Positions 10,670-20,940 of a DNA stretch of 64,000 nucleotides are shown in pieces (within the stretch, counting starts at the first letter, position 1; every line of letters begins with the position of its first letter). The DNA is taken from positions 186,001 to 250,000 of the forward strand of contig NZ_CANLYD010000005.1 in NCBI RefSeq assembly GCF_947495315.1, in the 5' to 3' direction. The DNA comes from an uncultured Aquimarina sp. (GTDB lineage: Bacteria; Bacteroidota; Bacteroidia; Flavobacteriales; Flavobacteriaceae). The notes under the pieces are model-generated. The model did not search any database and was not told the origin of the DNA. It saw only the letters and a list, made by a program, of their open reading frames with translations. The position numbers were made by a program, and so were the translations under genes.

Positions 10670-12010
10670 ATGAAATTTATTGATACAATAAAAAACATTT
10701 GGAAAATCGAAGAACTAAAAAATAGAATCTTAGTTACACTGGGATTGCTTTTAGTATATCGATTTGGAGCACAAGTTGTACTACCAGGAGTAGATGCGGC
10801 AGAGTTAGCTAATTTGGGTACTCAGACTCAGGATGGTTTACTAGGATTACTTAATGCATTTACAGGAGGAGCGTTTGCGAATGCTTCGGTATTTGCTTTA
10901 GGAATCATGCCTTATATATCTGCTTCGATTGTTGTGCAATTGATGGGAATAGCTATTCCATATCTTCAAAAATTACAAAAAGAAGGGGAAAGCGGAAGAA
11001 AGAAAATTAATCAGATTACCAGATGGTTGACTATTGCAATTACTTTAGTTCAAGGACCAGGGTATATTTATAATTTATTTGCAACACTTCCTCCTGCTGC
11101 TTTTAGTACAGAGATCAGTCAAACTGTTTTCGTTGTATCATCTGTAATCATCTTAACTACTGGATGTATTTTTGCTATGTGGTTAGGTGAAAAAATTACT
11201 GATAAAGGTATTGGTAATGGTATTTCATTATTGATTATGGTAGGTATCATTGCTACACTGCCTCAATCATTTGTTCAGAATTTTATTTCTAGAACTTCTG
11301 GAGAAGGTGGTGATATTATTATGGTATTGATTGAATTGGTAATATGGTTTGTAATTATTTTAGCATCGGTGTTATTGGTAATGGCTGTACGTCAGATTCC
11401 AGTGCAATATGCTAGAAGAACTGCTAGTGGTGGATATGAAAAGAATGTTTTCGGATCACGTCAATATATACCATTAAAGCTTAATGCTTCTGGTGTAATG
11501 CCGATTATCTTCGCTCAGGCGATTATGTTTATTCCAGCTGCAGTAGCAGGTCTTTCACAGTCCGAAACCTCTCAAGGTATAGCAGCTGCGTTTAGCGATA
11601 TATTTGGATTATGGTATAACTTATTGTTTGGATTATTGATCATAATATTCACGTACTTTTATACTGCTATAACTGTTCCTACCAATAAGATGGCGGATGA
11701 TTTAAAAAGAAGCGGTGGTTTTATCCCTGGAATTAGACCAGGTAGTGAAACTGCAGAGTATTTGGATAAAATAATGTCACAGATAACGTTGCCAGGATCT
11801 ATATTCTTAGCGTTAATTGCTGTTTTCCCCGCAATTGCTGTAAAGCTTTTAAATGTACAACAAGGTTGGGCACTGTTTTTTGGAGGAACTTCATTACTTA
11901 TTATGGTAGGTGTGGCAATAGATACAATGCAGCAAGTCAATTCATATTTATTGAATAGACATTACGACGGATTAATGAAAACTGGTAAAAACCGTAAAGC
12001 AGTAGCATAA
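10670..12010 (+). CDS. secY: Protein translocase channel subunit SecY
   Basis: SecY (446 aa) is the inner-membrane pore of the Sec translocon that works with SecE, SecG and SecA. Ten hydrophobic segments are apparent. The plug region follows the first segment, and the conserved [17 protein letters not shown] loop and the cytosolic loop PVQYARRT (before [18 protein letters not shown]) are present. The stop overlaps the infA start by one base, as is common in this cluster. Confidence 0.97.
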   Translation: MKFIDTIKNIWKIEELKNRILVTLGLLLVYRFGAQVVLPGVDAAELANLGTQTQDGLLGLLNAFTGGAFANASVFALGIMPYISASIVVQLMGIAIPYLQKLQKEGESGRKKINQITRWLTIAITLVQGPGYIYNLFATLPPAAFSTEISQTVFVVSSVIILTTGCIFAMWLGEKITDKGIGNGISLLIMVGIIATLPQSFVQNFISRTSGEGGDIIMVLIELVIWFVIILASVLLVMAVRQIPVQYARRTASGGYEKNVFGSRQYIPLKLNASGVMPIIFAQAIMFIPAAVAGLSQSETSQGIAAAFSDIFGLWYNLLFGLLIIIFTYFYTAITVPTNKMADDLKRSGGFIPGIRPGSETAEYLDKIMSQITLPGSIFLALIAVFPAIAVKLLNVQQGWALFFGGTSLLIMVGVAIDTMQQVNSYLLNRHYDGLMKTGKNRKAVA

Positions 12011-12225
12011 TGGCAAAACAACCAGCAATAGAACAAGATGGAAGTATAATCGAAGCATTGTCTAATGCAATGTTCCGAGTAGAACTAGAAAACGGTCACG
12101 TTGTGACAGCTCATATCTCAGGTAAAATGCGTATGCATTATATAAAATTACTACCTGGAGATAAGGTTAAGTTAGAAATGAGCCCTTATGATTTATCAAA
12201 GGCTCGTATAACATACAGATACTAA
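12010..12225 (+). CDS. infA: Translation initiation factor IF-1
   Basis: IF-1 (71 aa) is an OB-fold protein that occupies the A site during initiation. It has [19 protein letters not shown] and the motif [18 protein letters not shown], with the usual C-terminal RITYRY. It starts within the secY stop codon (TAATG). A 117-base gap with a promoter-like box follows. Confidence 0.97.
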   Translation: MAKQPAIEQDGSIIEALSNAMFRVELENGHVVTAHISGKMRMHYIKLLPGDKVKLEMSPYDLSKARITYRY

Positions 12226-12262
12226 TAATTTTAAGAATATTAGTTAATTAAGATTTTTTACG

Positions 12263-12270
12263 TACTTTTG
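12263..12270 (+). promoter_or_regulatory. Candidate -7 box upstream of rpmJ
   Basis: The sequence tacttttg matches the Bacteroidetes -7 consensus TAnnTTTG exactly. It lies 72 bases before rpmJ in an otherwise dense cluster. No good -33 TTTG is seen, so this rests on the -7 box only. An inverted repeat, ctgaaaat/attttcag (12275-12282 and 12318-12325), lies in the predicted 5' leader. Confidence 0.5.
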
Positions 12271-12342
12271 CGGGCTGAAAATCTTGTTAACGAGACCTTC
12301 TGAAATGCTTAATATGTATTTTCAGAATTTAAACACAAAGAG

Positions 12343-12459
12343 ATGAAAGTTAGAGCATCAATAAAAAAGAGAAGTGCCGAGTGCAAGATTGTGCGTAGAA
12401 AAGGCCGTCTTTACGTAATTAATAAAAAGAATCCTAGATTTAAACAAAGACAAGGGTAA
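12343..12459 (+). CDS. rpmJ: 50S ribosomal protein L36 (zinc-free form)
   Basis: This is a 38-residue gene with ATG at 12343 and TAA at 12457-12459. It begins [20 protein letters not shown] and ends in NPRFKQRQG, the canonical L36 end. The zinc-binding form has three Cys and one His. Here only one Cys (residue 14) is present, so this is the zinc-independent variant. rpsM follows after 2 bases. Confidence 0.95.
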   Translation: MKVRASIKKRSAECKIVRRKGRLYVINKKNPRFKQRQG

Positions 12460-12461
12460 TT

Positions 12462-12836
12462 ATGGCAAGAATTGCAGGGGTAGATATACCTAAACAAAAG
12501 CGAGGAGTTATAGCATTAACCTATATCTTCGGAATTGGTAGAAGTAGAGCTAAAGAAATTTTAGCCGCTGCCAAAGTAGATGAGAGTATTAAAGTTTCTG
12601 ACTGGGATGATGATCAAATTGGTCGTATACGTGAAGCTGTAGGTACCTTTACTATAGAAGGAGAATTACGTTCTGAAGTACAGTTAAATATCAAGCGTCT
12701 TATGGATATAGGATGTTATAGAGGTATTCGTCACAGAGCTGGTTTACCACTTAGAGGACAGCGTACTAAGAATAATTCTAGAACACGTAAAGGAAGAAGA
12801 AAAACAGTTGCTAATAAGAAAAAAGCAACTAAATAA
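12462..12836 (+). CDS. rpsM: 30S ribosomal protein S13
   Basis: S13 (124 aa) forms head-to-50S bridges. It starts [19 protein letters not shown] and has the H2TH-like core [15 protein letters not shown]. The basic tail includes [19 protein letters not shown]. It begins the alpha-operon portion of the cluster after rpmJ. Confidence 0.97.
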   Translation: MARIAGVDIPKQKRGVIALTYIFGIGRSRAKEILAAAKVDESIKVSDWDDDQIGRIREAVGTFTIEGELRSEVQLNIKRLMDIGCYRGIRHRAGLPLRGQRTKNNSRTRKGRRKTVANKKKATK

Positions 12837-12844
12837 TAAGTAGT

Positions 12845-13228
12845 ATGGCAAAGTCAACTTCAAAAAAACGTAAAGTAATTGTTGAATCAGTAGGAGAAGC
12901 ACACGTAACAGCTTCTTTTAACAACATTATTGTATCGTTAACAAATAAAAAAGGAGACGTTATTTCTTGGTCTTCAGCTGGAAAAATGGGATTCAGAGGT
13001 TCTAAAAAGAACACTCCATATGCTGCGCAGTTAGCTGCAGAAGATGCTTCTAAAGTAGCAATCGAAGCTGGATTAAAGAAAGTTAAGGTTTATGTTAAAG
13101 GACCTGGAAATGGTAGAGAATCTGCAATACGATCTCTTCATAATTCAGGAATTGAAGTTTCAGAAATTATTGATGTAACTCCAATGCCGCATAACGGATG
13201 TCGTCCTCCAAAAAGACGTAGAGTATAA
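12845..13228 (+). CDS. rpsK: 30S ribosomal protein S11
   Basis: S11 (127 aa) is a platform protein near the E site. Signatures are [20 protein letters not shown] and the C-terminal [19 protein letters not shown] strong hairpin with a short T-run follows before rpsD. Confidence 0.97.
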   Translation: MAKSTSKKRKVIVESVGEAHVTASFNNIIVSLTNKKGDVISWSSAGKMGFRGSKKNTPYAAQLAAEDASKVAIEAGLKKVKVYVKGPGNGRESAIRSLHNSGIEVSEIIDVTPMPHNGCRPPKRRRV

Positions 13229-13235
13229 TAATTGT

Positions 13236-13260
13236 ATCCCGAAATTTTTTCGGGATCTTT
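13236..13260 (+). terminator. Terminator or attenuator hairpin between rpsK and rpsD
   Basis: A 9-bp perfect stem, atcccgaaa (13236-13244) with tttcgggat (13248-13256) and a 3-nt loop, is followed by cttttat. Because rpsD and rpoA continue in the same direction, it may only partly terminate transcription. Downstream, agagg (13297-13301) can pair with cctct (13344-13348), so an S4-responsive leader is possible but unproven. Confidence 0.6.
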
Positions 13261-13369
13261 TATACTTCATATATAGTAATTAAAAGTAAGTCTAAAAGAG
13301 GAACAAAGGATTATCGAAGGAAAGAGACCTTAATTCATAACCTCCTCTAAAAATTAAATTAATAACATA

Positions 13370-13975
13370 ATGGCAAGATATACTGGTCCAAAAACTAAAA
13401 TCGCACGTAAATTTGGCGAAGCGATATTCGGAGACGATAAGTCATTCGAAAAAAGAAATTATCCTCCTGGTCAACACGGTAATAACAGACGAAGAGGTAA
13501 AAAAAGTGAATATGCTATCCAATTAATGGAAAAGCAAAAGGCTAAATATACTTACGGTGTACTAGAGCGTCAATTCCGTAACATGTTCGAAAAAGCAACA
13601 AGATCACAAGGGATTACTGGTGAGGTTTTACTTCAACTATGTGAATCTCGTTTAGATAACGTAGCTTTCAGAATGGGATTGGCAAATTCTCGTAGAGGAG
13701 CTAGACAGTTAGTCTCTCACAGACATATCACCGTAAATGGAGAATTAGTTAATATTCCATCTTACCAGTTAAGACCTGGAGATGTTGTAGGGGTAAGAGA
13801 GAAATCAAAGTCATTAGAAGTTATTCAAAATTCTCTTGCTAATAATAGCAAAGTATACGAGTGGATTACTTTTAATAATGACACAAAACAAGGTACTTTC
13901 GTATCTGTTCCGGCAAGAATTCAAATTCCGGAAAACATCAACGAACAATTCATCGTCGAATTATATTCGAAGTAA
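13370..13975 (+). CDS. rpsD: 30S ribosomal protein S4
   Basis: S4 (201 aa) is a primary 16S rRNA binder. It begins [20 protein letters not shown] and has the S4 RNA-binding domain with [20 protein letters not shown] and [10 protein letters not shown]. It has its own 140-base leader after rpsK and is followed by rpoA. Confidence 0.97.
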   Translation: MARYTGPKTKIARKFGEAIFGDDKSFEKRNYPPGQHGNNRRRGKKSEYAIQLMEKQKAKYTYGVLERQFRNMFEKATRSQGITGEVLLQLCESRLDNVAFRMGLANSRRGARQLVSHRHITVNGELVNIPSYQLRPGDVVGVREKSKSLEVIQNSLANNSKVYEWITFNNDTKQGTFVSVPARIQIPENINEQFIVELYSK

Positions 13976-13998
13976 TAACTCTTAGAAGAAACAATAAT

Positions 13999-14991
13999 AT
14001 GGCAATATTAAATTTTCAGAAGCCCGATAAAGTTATCATGATCGACTCTAGTGAGTTTGATGGTAAATTCGAATTTAGACCATTAGAACCAGGGTACGGA
14101 TTAACAGTTGGTAACGCTTTGCGAAGAGTTTTGCTATCTTCTTTAGAGGGATTCGCTATAACTTCATTAAGAATTGAAGGGGTAGATCACGAGTTTTCTA
14201 CTATTTCTGGAGTTGTAGAAGATGTAACAGAAATAATTCTGAATCTTAAGCAAGTACGTTTTAAGCGTCAGATTGAGGATATCGATAACGAGTCTGTTAC
14301 AATTTCAATTTCTGGTCAAGAACAATTGACTGCTGGAGATTTCCAAAAATTCATTTCAGGTTTCCAAGTTCTTAATCCGGATTTAGTTATCTGTAATATG
14401 GATAAGAAAGTAGCACTTAACCTTGAGATTACTATCGAAAAGGGTAGAGGTTATGTTCCTGCAGAAGAAAACAAGAAAGCTAATGCTCCTATAGGTACAA
14501 TTTTCACAGATTCAATCTATACTCCGATTAAAAACGTTAAGTATAGCATTGAGAATTATCGTGTAGAACAAAAGACAGATTACGAAAAATTAGTTTTCGA
14601 AATTGTTACTGATGGATCAATACATCCTAAAGATGCGTTGACTGAAGCGGCAAAAATCTTGATTCACCACTTTATGTTATTCTCTGATGAGCGTATTACA
14701 TTAGAAGCTGATGAGATCGCGCAGACTGAAACATATGATGAGGAATCATTGCATATGAGACAGTTGTTAAAAACTAAGTTGATTGATATGGATCTTTCTG
14801 TAAGAGCTCTTAATTGTTTGAAAGCTGCAGAAGTAGATACATTAGGTGATTTAGTATCATATAACAAGAACGATTTGATGAAGTTCCGTAACTTTGGTAA
14901 GAAGTCTTTAACAGAGCTTGAAGAGCTTGTAAATGTTAAAGGTCTTAATTTTGGTATGGATCTTTCTAAATATAAATTAGATAAAGACTAA
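13999..14991 (+). CDS. rpoA: RNA polymerase subunit alpha
   Basis: RpoA (330 aa) is the assembly scaffold of RNA polymerase. The N-terminal dimerisation domain (about residues 1-230) carries [20 protein letters not shown]. The C-terminal helix-hairpin-helix domain, which contacts DNA and activators, is at about 255-320 ([29 protein letters not shown]). It lies between rpsD and rplQ, the standard order. Confidence 0.98.
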   Translation: MAILNFQKPDKVIMIDSSEFDGKFEFRPLEPGYGLTVGNALRRVLLSSLEGFAITSLRIEGVDHEFSTISGVVEDVTEIILNLKQVRFKRQIEDIDNESVTISISGQEQLTAGDFQKFISGFQVLNPDLVICNMDKKVALNLEITIEKGRGYVPAEENKKANAPIGTIFTDSIYTPIKNVKYSIENYRVEQKTDYEKLVFEIVTDGSIHPKDALTEAAKILIHHFMLFSDERITLEADEIAQTETYDEESLHMRQLLKTKLIDMDLSVRALNCLKAAEVDTLGDLVSYNKNDLMKFRNFGKKSLTELEELVNVKGLNFGMDLSKYKLDKD

Positions 14992-14993
14992 CA

Positions 14994-15038
14994 CATCATA
15001 TTTTGCTCTCTGCACGAGGTAGATTGAGCAAGATGATG
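14994..15038 (+). promoter_or_regulatory. Hairpin leader upstream of rplQ
   Basis: catcat (14994-14999) and ttgctc (15003-15008) pair with gagcaa (15026-15031) and atgatg (15033-15038), giving a two-part stem that fills most of the 64-base rpoA-rplQ space. There is no T-run immediately after it, so an mRNA-structure role is more likely than termination. Function unknown. Confidence 0.4.
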
Positions 15039-15055
15039 CTTAAATTTTTAATGTC

Positions 15056-15523
15056 ATGAGACACGGAAAAAAAGTAAACCATTTAGGTAGAAAGACAGCA
15101 CATCGTAAAGCTATGCTTGCTAATATGGCTTGTTCTCTTATAGAACATAAGAGAATAAATACTACAGTTGCAAAAGCAAAAGCGCTTAAGCAGTTTGTAG
15201 AACCATTAGTAACTAAGTCTAAAGAAGATACTACGCACAATCGTCGTATTGTGTTTAGTAAATTACGTAACAAGTATGCAGTAGCAGAATTGTTTAGAGA
15301 TGTAGCTGCTAAAGTTGGCGATAGACCTGGAGGATATACCAGAATTATTAAACTGGGTAATCGTCTTGGGGATAATGCGGATATGGCAATGATAGAGCTA
15401 GTTGATTATAACGAGCTTTATAATGCAGGTAAACCAGCTAAAAAGAAATCTACTCGAAGAGGTAGAACTAAGAAAACTGAAACTGCACCAGTAGTTGAAA
15501 CTCCTAGTTCTGAAGAAGAATAA
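15056..15523 (+). CDS. rplQ: 50S ribosomal protein L17 (C-terminally extended)
   Basis: L17 (155 aa) is near the exit tunnel. It starts [20 protein letters not shown], and the core ends around residue 125 ([15 protein letters not shown]). A Lys/Arg- then Glu-rich tail of about 25 residues follows that the E. coli protein (127 aa) lacks. It is the last gene of the cluster and is followed by a strong terminator. Confidence 0.96.
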   Translation: MRHGKKVNHLGRKTAHRKAMLANMACSLIEHKRINTTVAKAKALKQFVEPLVTKSKEDTTHNRRIVFSKLRNKYAVAELFRDVAAKVGDRPGGYTRIIKLGNRLGDNADMAMIELVDYNELYNAGKPAKKKSTRRGRTKKTETAPVVETPSSEEE

Positions 15524-15551
15524 ATGAGAAATGTGATTTACACATAACTAT

Positions 15552-15587
15552 AAAGGATAAACGTTCATCGTTTATCCTTTTTTTTTG
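15552..15587 (+). terminator. Intrinsic terminator of the ribosomal cluster
   Basis: A 12-bp perfect stem, aaaggataaacg (15552-15563) with cgtttatccttt (15569-15580), a 5-nt loop and a run of T. It sits directly after rplQ and marks the end of the ribosomal protein operon. Confidence 0.85.
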
Positions 15588-15647
15588 AATATTTTTAAAA
15601 AAGTTTAGAACCTTTAATAGGAAATTAAATAGCAAAAAGTATATAAG

Positions 15648-16763
15648 ATGAAATATCAATCTCGAAAAAAAGCAATTGTCTTACTAGCGGACGGAACTAT
15701 TTTTTATGGAAAAGCTGTTGGAAAAGAGGGTACGGCATTCGGCGAAGTATGTTTTAATACTGGAATGACAGGGTATCAGGAGATTTTTACGGATCCTTCT
15801 TATTTCGGGCAGTTAATGGTAACTACCAATGCTCATATAGGGAATTATGGAACTAATGACGAAGAAGTAGAATCAGATTCGATTAAAATCTCTGGTTTGA
15901 TTGTTAAAAATTTCAGTTATGAATTCTCTCGTGACCTTGCTGATCGTTCTCTGCAAGAGTTTTTAGAAGAACATAACTTATTAGCGGTATCAGATGTAGA
16001 TACACGTGCTTTGGTAAGTTATATACGAGATAATGGAGCAATGAATGCCTTAATCTCAACGGAAATAGAGGATATCGATTCATTAAAAAAACAATTAGCT
16101 GCAGTTCCTGATATGAATGGACTAGAGCTGGCATCCAAGGTTTCTACTAAAAAACCTTATTTTTTTGGGGATCCTAATGCAACATATAAGATTTCAGCTT
16201 TAGATATTGGGATAAAAAAGAATATACTTCGTAATCTGGCAAAAAGAGATGCGTATATTAAGGTTTTTCCTTATGATACGACTTTCGAGGAGATGAGCGA
16301 ATGGGGCCCTGATGGTTATTTTCTTTCTAATGGCCCTGGTGATCCCGAGCCGTTATCGAAAGCTATTGAAACAGCTAGAGAAATAATCAAAAGGGATTTA
16401 CCATTGTTTGGGATTTGTTTAGGACATCAGGTAATCGCTCTAGCTAACGGTATAAGTACATATAAAATGCATCACGGCCATAGAGGGATCAATCACCCTG
16501 TAAAAAATCTAATTACAGGAAAAGGAGAAATAACATCTCAGAATCATGGTTTTGCAATTAATAGAGAAGAAACAGAAAATAATTCTGATGTAGAGATTAC
16601 TCATGTTCATCTAAATGATCACACAGTCGCTGGAATTAAAATGAAGAACAAAAATTGTTTTTCAGTGCAATATCATCCAGAAGCTAGCCCTGGACCAAAT
16701 GATTCAATTTATTTATTCGATCAGTTTATTAGTAATATTAAAAAAGCAAAGGTAGAAGCTTAA
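15648..16763 (+). CDS. carA: Carbamoyl-phosphate synthase small subunit
   Basis: CarA (371 aa) is the glutaminase subunit that supplies ammonia to CarB for carbamoyl phosphate, used in arginine and pyrimidine synthesis. The N-terminal CPSase domain has GYQEIFTDPSYFGQ. The class-I amidotransferase domain has SNGPGDPEPL, the nucleophile Cys in LFGICLGHQ, and the His-Glu pair in VQYHPEASPGP. No carB is adjacent. It stands alone between the ribosomal terminator and eno. Confidence 0.97.
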   Translation: MKYQSRKKAIVLLADGTIFYGKAVGKEGTAFGEVCFNTGMTGYQEIFTDPSYFGQLMVTTNAHIGNYGTNDEEVESDSIKISGLIVKNFSYEFSRDLADRSLQEFLEEHNLLAVSDVDTRALVSYIRDNGAMNALISTEIEDIDSLKKQLAAVPDMNGLELASKVSTKKPYFFGDPNATYKISALDIGIKKNILRNLAKRDAYIKVFPYDTTFEEMSEWGPDGYFLSNGPGDPEPLSKAIETAREIIKRDLPLFGICLGHQVIALANGISTYKMHHGHRGINHPVKNLITGKGEITSQNHGFAINREETENNSDVEITHVHLNDHTVAGIKMKNKNCFSVQYHPEASPGPNDSIYLFDQFISNIKKAKVEA

Positions 16764-16920
16764 AACTTCTGTGGTTGTTGCAAATACCTTGTGTTCAGCA
16801 AGAAGTTGATCTATAACGTTATAGTTGATAACTTGTTGTGTTTACTGTGGTTTAAGCAATAAATTAAGAGGTTTTCTGAGGTATTTAAATTTACCTGTTT
16901 TGTATATTGCGAAGAATTAA

Positions 16921-18240
<1,320 letters not shown>

Positions 18241-18366
18241 ATAGATTTAAGAATAGAAATAACTCTTGTTAGGATTGTTCTTATTGATACACAGTTTTAT
18301 GTATTTACAATAACTAATCAATTTTTATAATTTATAAGTTGGTTTTTTATGAAAAAAAATGATTTT

Positions 18367-18400
18367 AAAAAGAGGATTCGTAATGAATCCTCTTTTTTTT
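18367..18400 (+). terminator. Terminator after eno
   Basis: agaggatt (18371-18378) pairs with aatcctct (18386-18393). The stem is flanked by A-rich and T8-rich arms. It lies about 130 bases after the eno stop. Confidence 0.75.
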
Positions 18401-18519
18401 GGTATAACATCAAAGAGAGATTTCTATTATAAAATAGATGGTACGATTAATAATATATTAACACTATATTTTGTAATTTAGCAACCCTTATTATAACAGC
18501 AAAATTCTAAATAATCACA

Positions 18520-19806
18520 ATGTCAAAAAAAGCTACTTTAGAAATAGACGGTAACAAATATGAGTTCCCAATAATAGAAGGAACTGAAAAAGAATTAGGA
18601 ATTGATATCAAAACTCTTAGAGGTGCCACTGGAGGCATAACAACTATTGATCCTGGATATAAAAATACAGGGAGTTGTGAGAGTGCGATTACTTTTCTGG
18701 ATGGAGAAAAAGGAATTCTAAGATACCGCGGATATTCTATAGAAGAGCTAGCTGAAAAAGCAGATTTTTTAGAAGTAGCTTACTTATTGATTTTTGGAGA
18801 GTTACCAACAGCTGAACAACTTGATAAATTTGATAAAGACATAAAAGAGGAGTCTCACGTAGATGAAGACATGAAGAAAATTCTTGATGGATTTCCGAAA
18901 AGTGCTCATCCAATGGGGGTTCTTTCATCTCTAACAAGTGCGTTGATAGCTTTTAATCCCGGATCTGTAGATGTTGATTCTGAGGAGGAGATGTATAATG
19001 CTATTGTTAAAATTTTAGCTAAGTTTCCTGTGTTAGCAGCTTGGACAATGAGAAAAAGAAAAAGTTTGCCATTGGATTATGGAGATAACGCTTTGGGATA
19101 TGTTGAGAATTTACATAAAATGATGTTCTCTAGGCCTAATAAAACATATGAGGCTAATAAGATTGTTAATGATGCTTTAGATAAACTATTAATTCTACAC
19201 GCAGATCACGAGCAAAATTGTTCTACTTCTACAGTTAGAATTGTAGGATCATCTCACGCTGGATTGTTTGCTTCTTTATCAGCAGGAATTTCAGCGTTAT
19301 GGGGACCTTTGCACGGAGGAGCAAATCAAGCGGTTATTGAAATGTTGGAAGCGATCAAAGAAGATGGAGGTGATACGGCAAAATATATAGCTAAGGCTAA
19401 AGATAAAGAAGATTCTTTCCGTTTAATGGGGTTTGGACATAGAGTATACAAAAACTTCGATCCAAGAGCAAAAATTATAAAAGTAGCAGCAGAAGAGGTA
19501 CTTGCTGATCTAGGAATGGAAGATCCTGTTCTAGATATTGCTAAAGGTCTTGCAAAAGTAGCTTTAGAGGATGAATATTTTGTACAAAGAAAATTATATC
19601 CGAATGTGGATTTCTATTCCGGAATCATATATAGAGCCTTAGGAATACCAACCGAAATGTTTACGGTTATGTTTGCATTAGGAAGATTACCTGGTTGGAT
19701 TGCACAATGGAGAGAAATGCGCCTTCGTAAAGAACCAATAGGAAGACCAAGACAGATATATACAGGAGAAACGTTTAGGTCTTTTAAACCAGTTTCTGAA
19801 AGATAA
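18520..19806 (+). CDS. gltA: Citrate synthase (type II)
   Basis: Citrate synthase (428 aa) condenses oxaloacetate and acetyl-CoA at entry to the TCA cycle. The length and N-terminal extension (ELGIDIKTLRGATGGITTID) fit the hexameric bacterial type II. Catalytic regions seen are LHADHEQNCSTSTVR, GPLHGGANQAVIEML, FGHRVYKNFDPRAKII and the C-terminal GRPRQIYTG. It has its own upstream spacing and a perfect palindromic terminator after it. Confidence 0.97.
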   Translation: MSKKATLEIDGNKYEFPIIEGTEKELGIDIKTLRGATGGITTIDPGYKNTGSCESAITFLDGEKGILRYRGYSIEELAEKADFLEVAYLLIFGELPTAEQLDKFDKDIKEESHVDEDMKKILDGFPKSAHPMGVLSSLTSALIAFNPGSVDVDSEEEMYNAIVKILAKFPVLAAWTMRKRKSLPLDYGDNALGYVENLHKMMFSRPNKTYEANKIVNDALDKLLILHADHEQNCSTSTVRIVGSSHAGLFASLSAGISALWGPLHGGANQAVIEMLEAIKEDGGDTAKYIAKAKDKEDSFRLMGFGHRVYKNFDPRAKIIKVAAEEVLADLGMEDPVLDIAKGLAKVALEDEYFVQRKLYPNVDFYSGIIYRALGIPTEMFTVMFALGRLPGWIAQWREMRLRKEPIGRPRQIYTGETFRSFKPVSER

Positions 19807-19824
19807 ATAAAAGCTAATAAAAGT

Positions 19825-19859
19825 AAAAGGGTGTTGAAATATTTCAACACCCTTTTTTT
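19825..19859 (+). terminator. Terminator after citrate synthase
   Basis: A 16-base arm (19825-19840, aaaagggtgttgaaat) is followed directly by its exact reverse complement (19841-19856) and further T. The arms are A- and T-rich at the ends, so it could act in both directions. Confidence 0.85.
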
Positions 19860-20022
19860 GTGAAATTATCAATATGTTGTTTTTAAAGAAGCTTACTTTA
19901 GGAATTTGATAAAAAGTTGATATTTTTTTTGAATAAAATTAGCATCTACATAGCCCCTCTTCCTATATTTGTTGGATCATAAAATGATATAGCAACTATA
20001 GTTTTACCTTAAAATTAGACGA

Positions 20023-20937
20023 TTGAAATTAAATATCCAAAATGAAACTTCAAGACTTAGAGCAGTTGTTTTAGGGACGGCCATAAGTAATGGTCCTGTT
20101 CCAAAAATTGAAGAAGCTTACGATCCTAAATCCATAGAGCATATTAAAGCTGGAACATACCCTAAAGAGGCTGATATGGTTTCAGAGATGGAAGCTGTAG
20201 CTAAGGTTTTTGAAAAGTATGATGTAAAAGTATATAGACCCGAAATAATAGATAATTATAATCAAATCTTTGCAAGAGATATTGCATTAGTATTAGAGGA
20301 TGCATTTATTAAATCAAATATACTTCCTGATAGAGAAAAGGAGATTAAGGCGATTCAATATGTAATTGATCAAATCGATCCAGATAAAGTCTATAAAGCC
20401 CCATCAGAAGATATTCATTTTGAAGGAGGTGATATTATGATCCATAACGATCATGTTTTTATAGGTACTTATAAAGGAGAAGATTATAGCGACTGCATTG
20501 TAGCAAGAACTAATATGAAAGGGGTAGAATATATTAGATCGCTTTTTCCAAATAAAATAGTGAAAGAGTTTGATCTCAGTAAATCAATGAATGATCCAAG
20601 AGATAATGCTTTACATTTAGATTGCTGTTTTCAACCTGTAGGTAAAAATAAAGCTATAATCCATAAAGAAGGATTCAGAAATTTAGAGGATTATAAATAT
20701 TTAGTTGACTTTTTTGGAAATGAAAATTTATTTCACATTAATAGAGATGAAATGTATTATATGAACTCTAATATATTTTCTATATCAGAAGATATAGTGA
20801 TTTCAGAGAAAGGCTTTACTAGATTAAATACTTGGTTACGTAGCTTAAATATAACTGTAGAAGAAGTTCCCTATTCAGAAATAGCAAAACAAGAAGGTCT
20901 TTTACGTTGTTCTACTATGCCATTGATAAGAGATTAG
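20023..20937 (+). CDS. Guanidino-modifying hydrolase (DDAH/arginine deiminase-like)
   Basis: A 304-residue protein of the amidinotransferase/dimethylarginine dimethylaminohydrolase superfamily, acting on arginine or related guanidino compounds. The exact substrate is not readable. Visible elements are IHFEGGDIMIHNDHVF (acid-containing strand), the catalytic-His region NALHLDCCFQPVG and the C-terminal nucleophile in GLLRCSTMPL. The start is TTG at 20023 (MKLNIQNETSRLRAVVLG when initiated with Met). No closer upstream ATG fits. It is followed after 3 bases by a second superfamily member, so the two are cotranscribed. Confidence 0.85.
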   Translation: MKLNIQNETSRLRAVVLGTAISNGPVPKIEEAYDPKSIEHIKAGTYPKEADMVSEMEAVAKVFEKYDVKVYRPEIIDNYNQIFARDIALVLEDAFIKSNILPDREKEIKAIQYVIDQIDPDKVYKAPSEDIHFEGGDIMIHNDHVFIGTYKGEDYSDCIVARTNMKGVEYIRSLFPNKIVKEFDLSKSMNDPRDNALHLDCCFQPVGKNKAIIHKEGFRNLEDYKYLVDFFGNENLFHINRDEMYYMNSNIFSISEDIVISEKGFTRLNTWLRSLNITVEEVPYSEIAKQEGLLRCSTMPLIRD

Positions 20938-20940
20938 ATA

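Noticed and set aside
13370..13975. Possible second S4 or duplicated ribosomal genes
   Set aside because: Only single copies of each ribosomal protein gene are seen. Hairpins between genes do not represent duplications.
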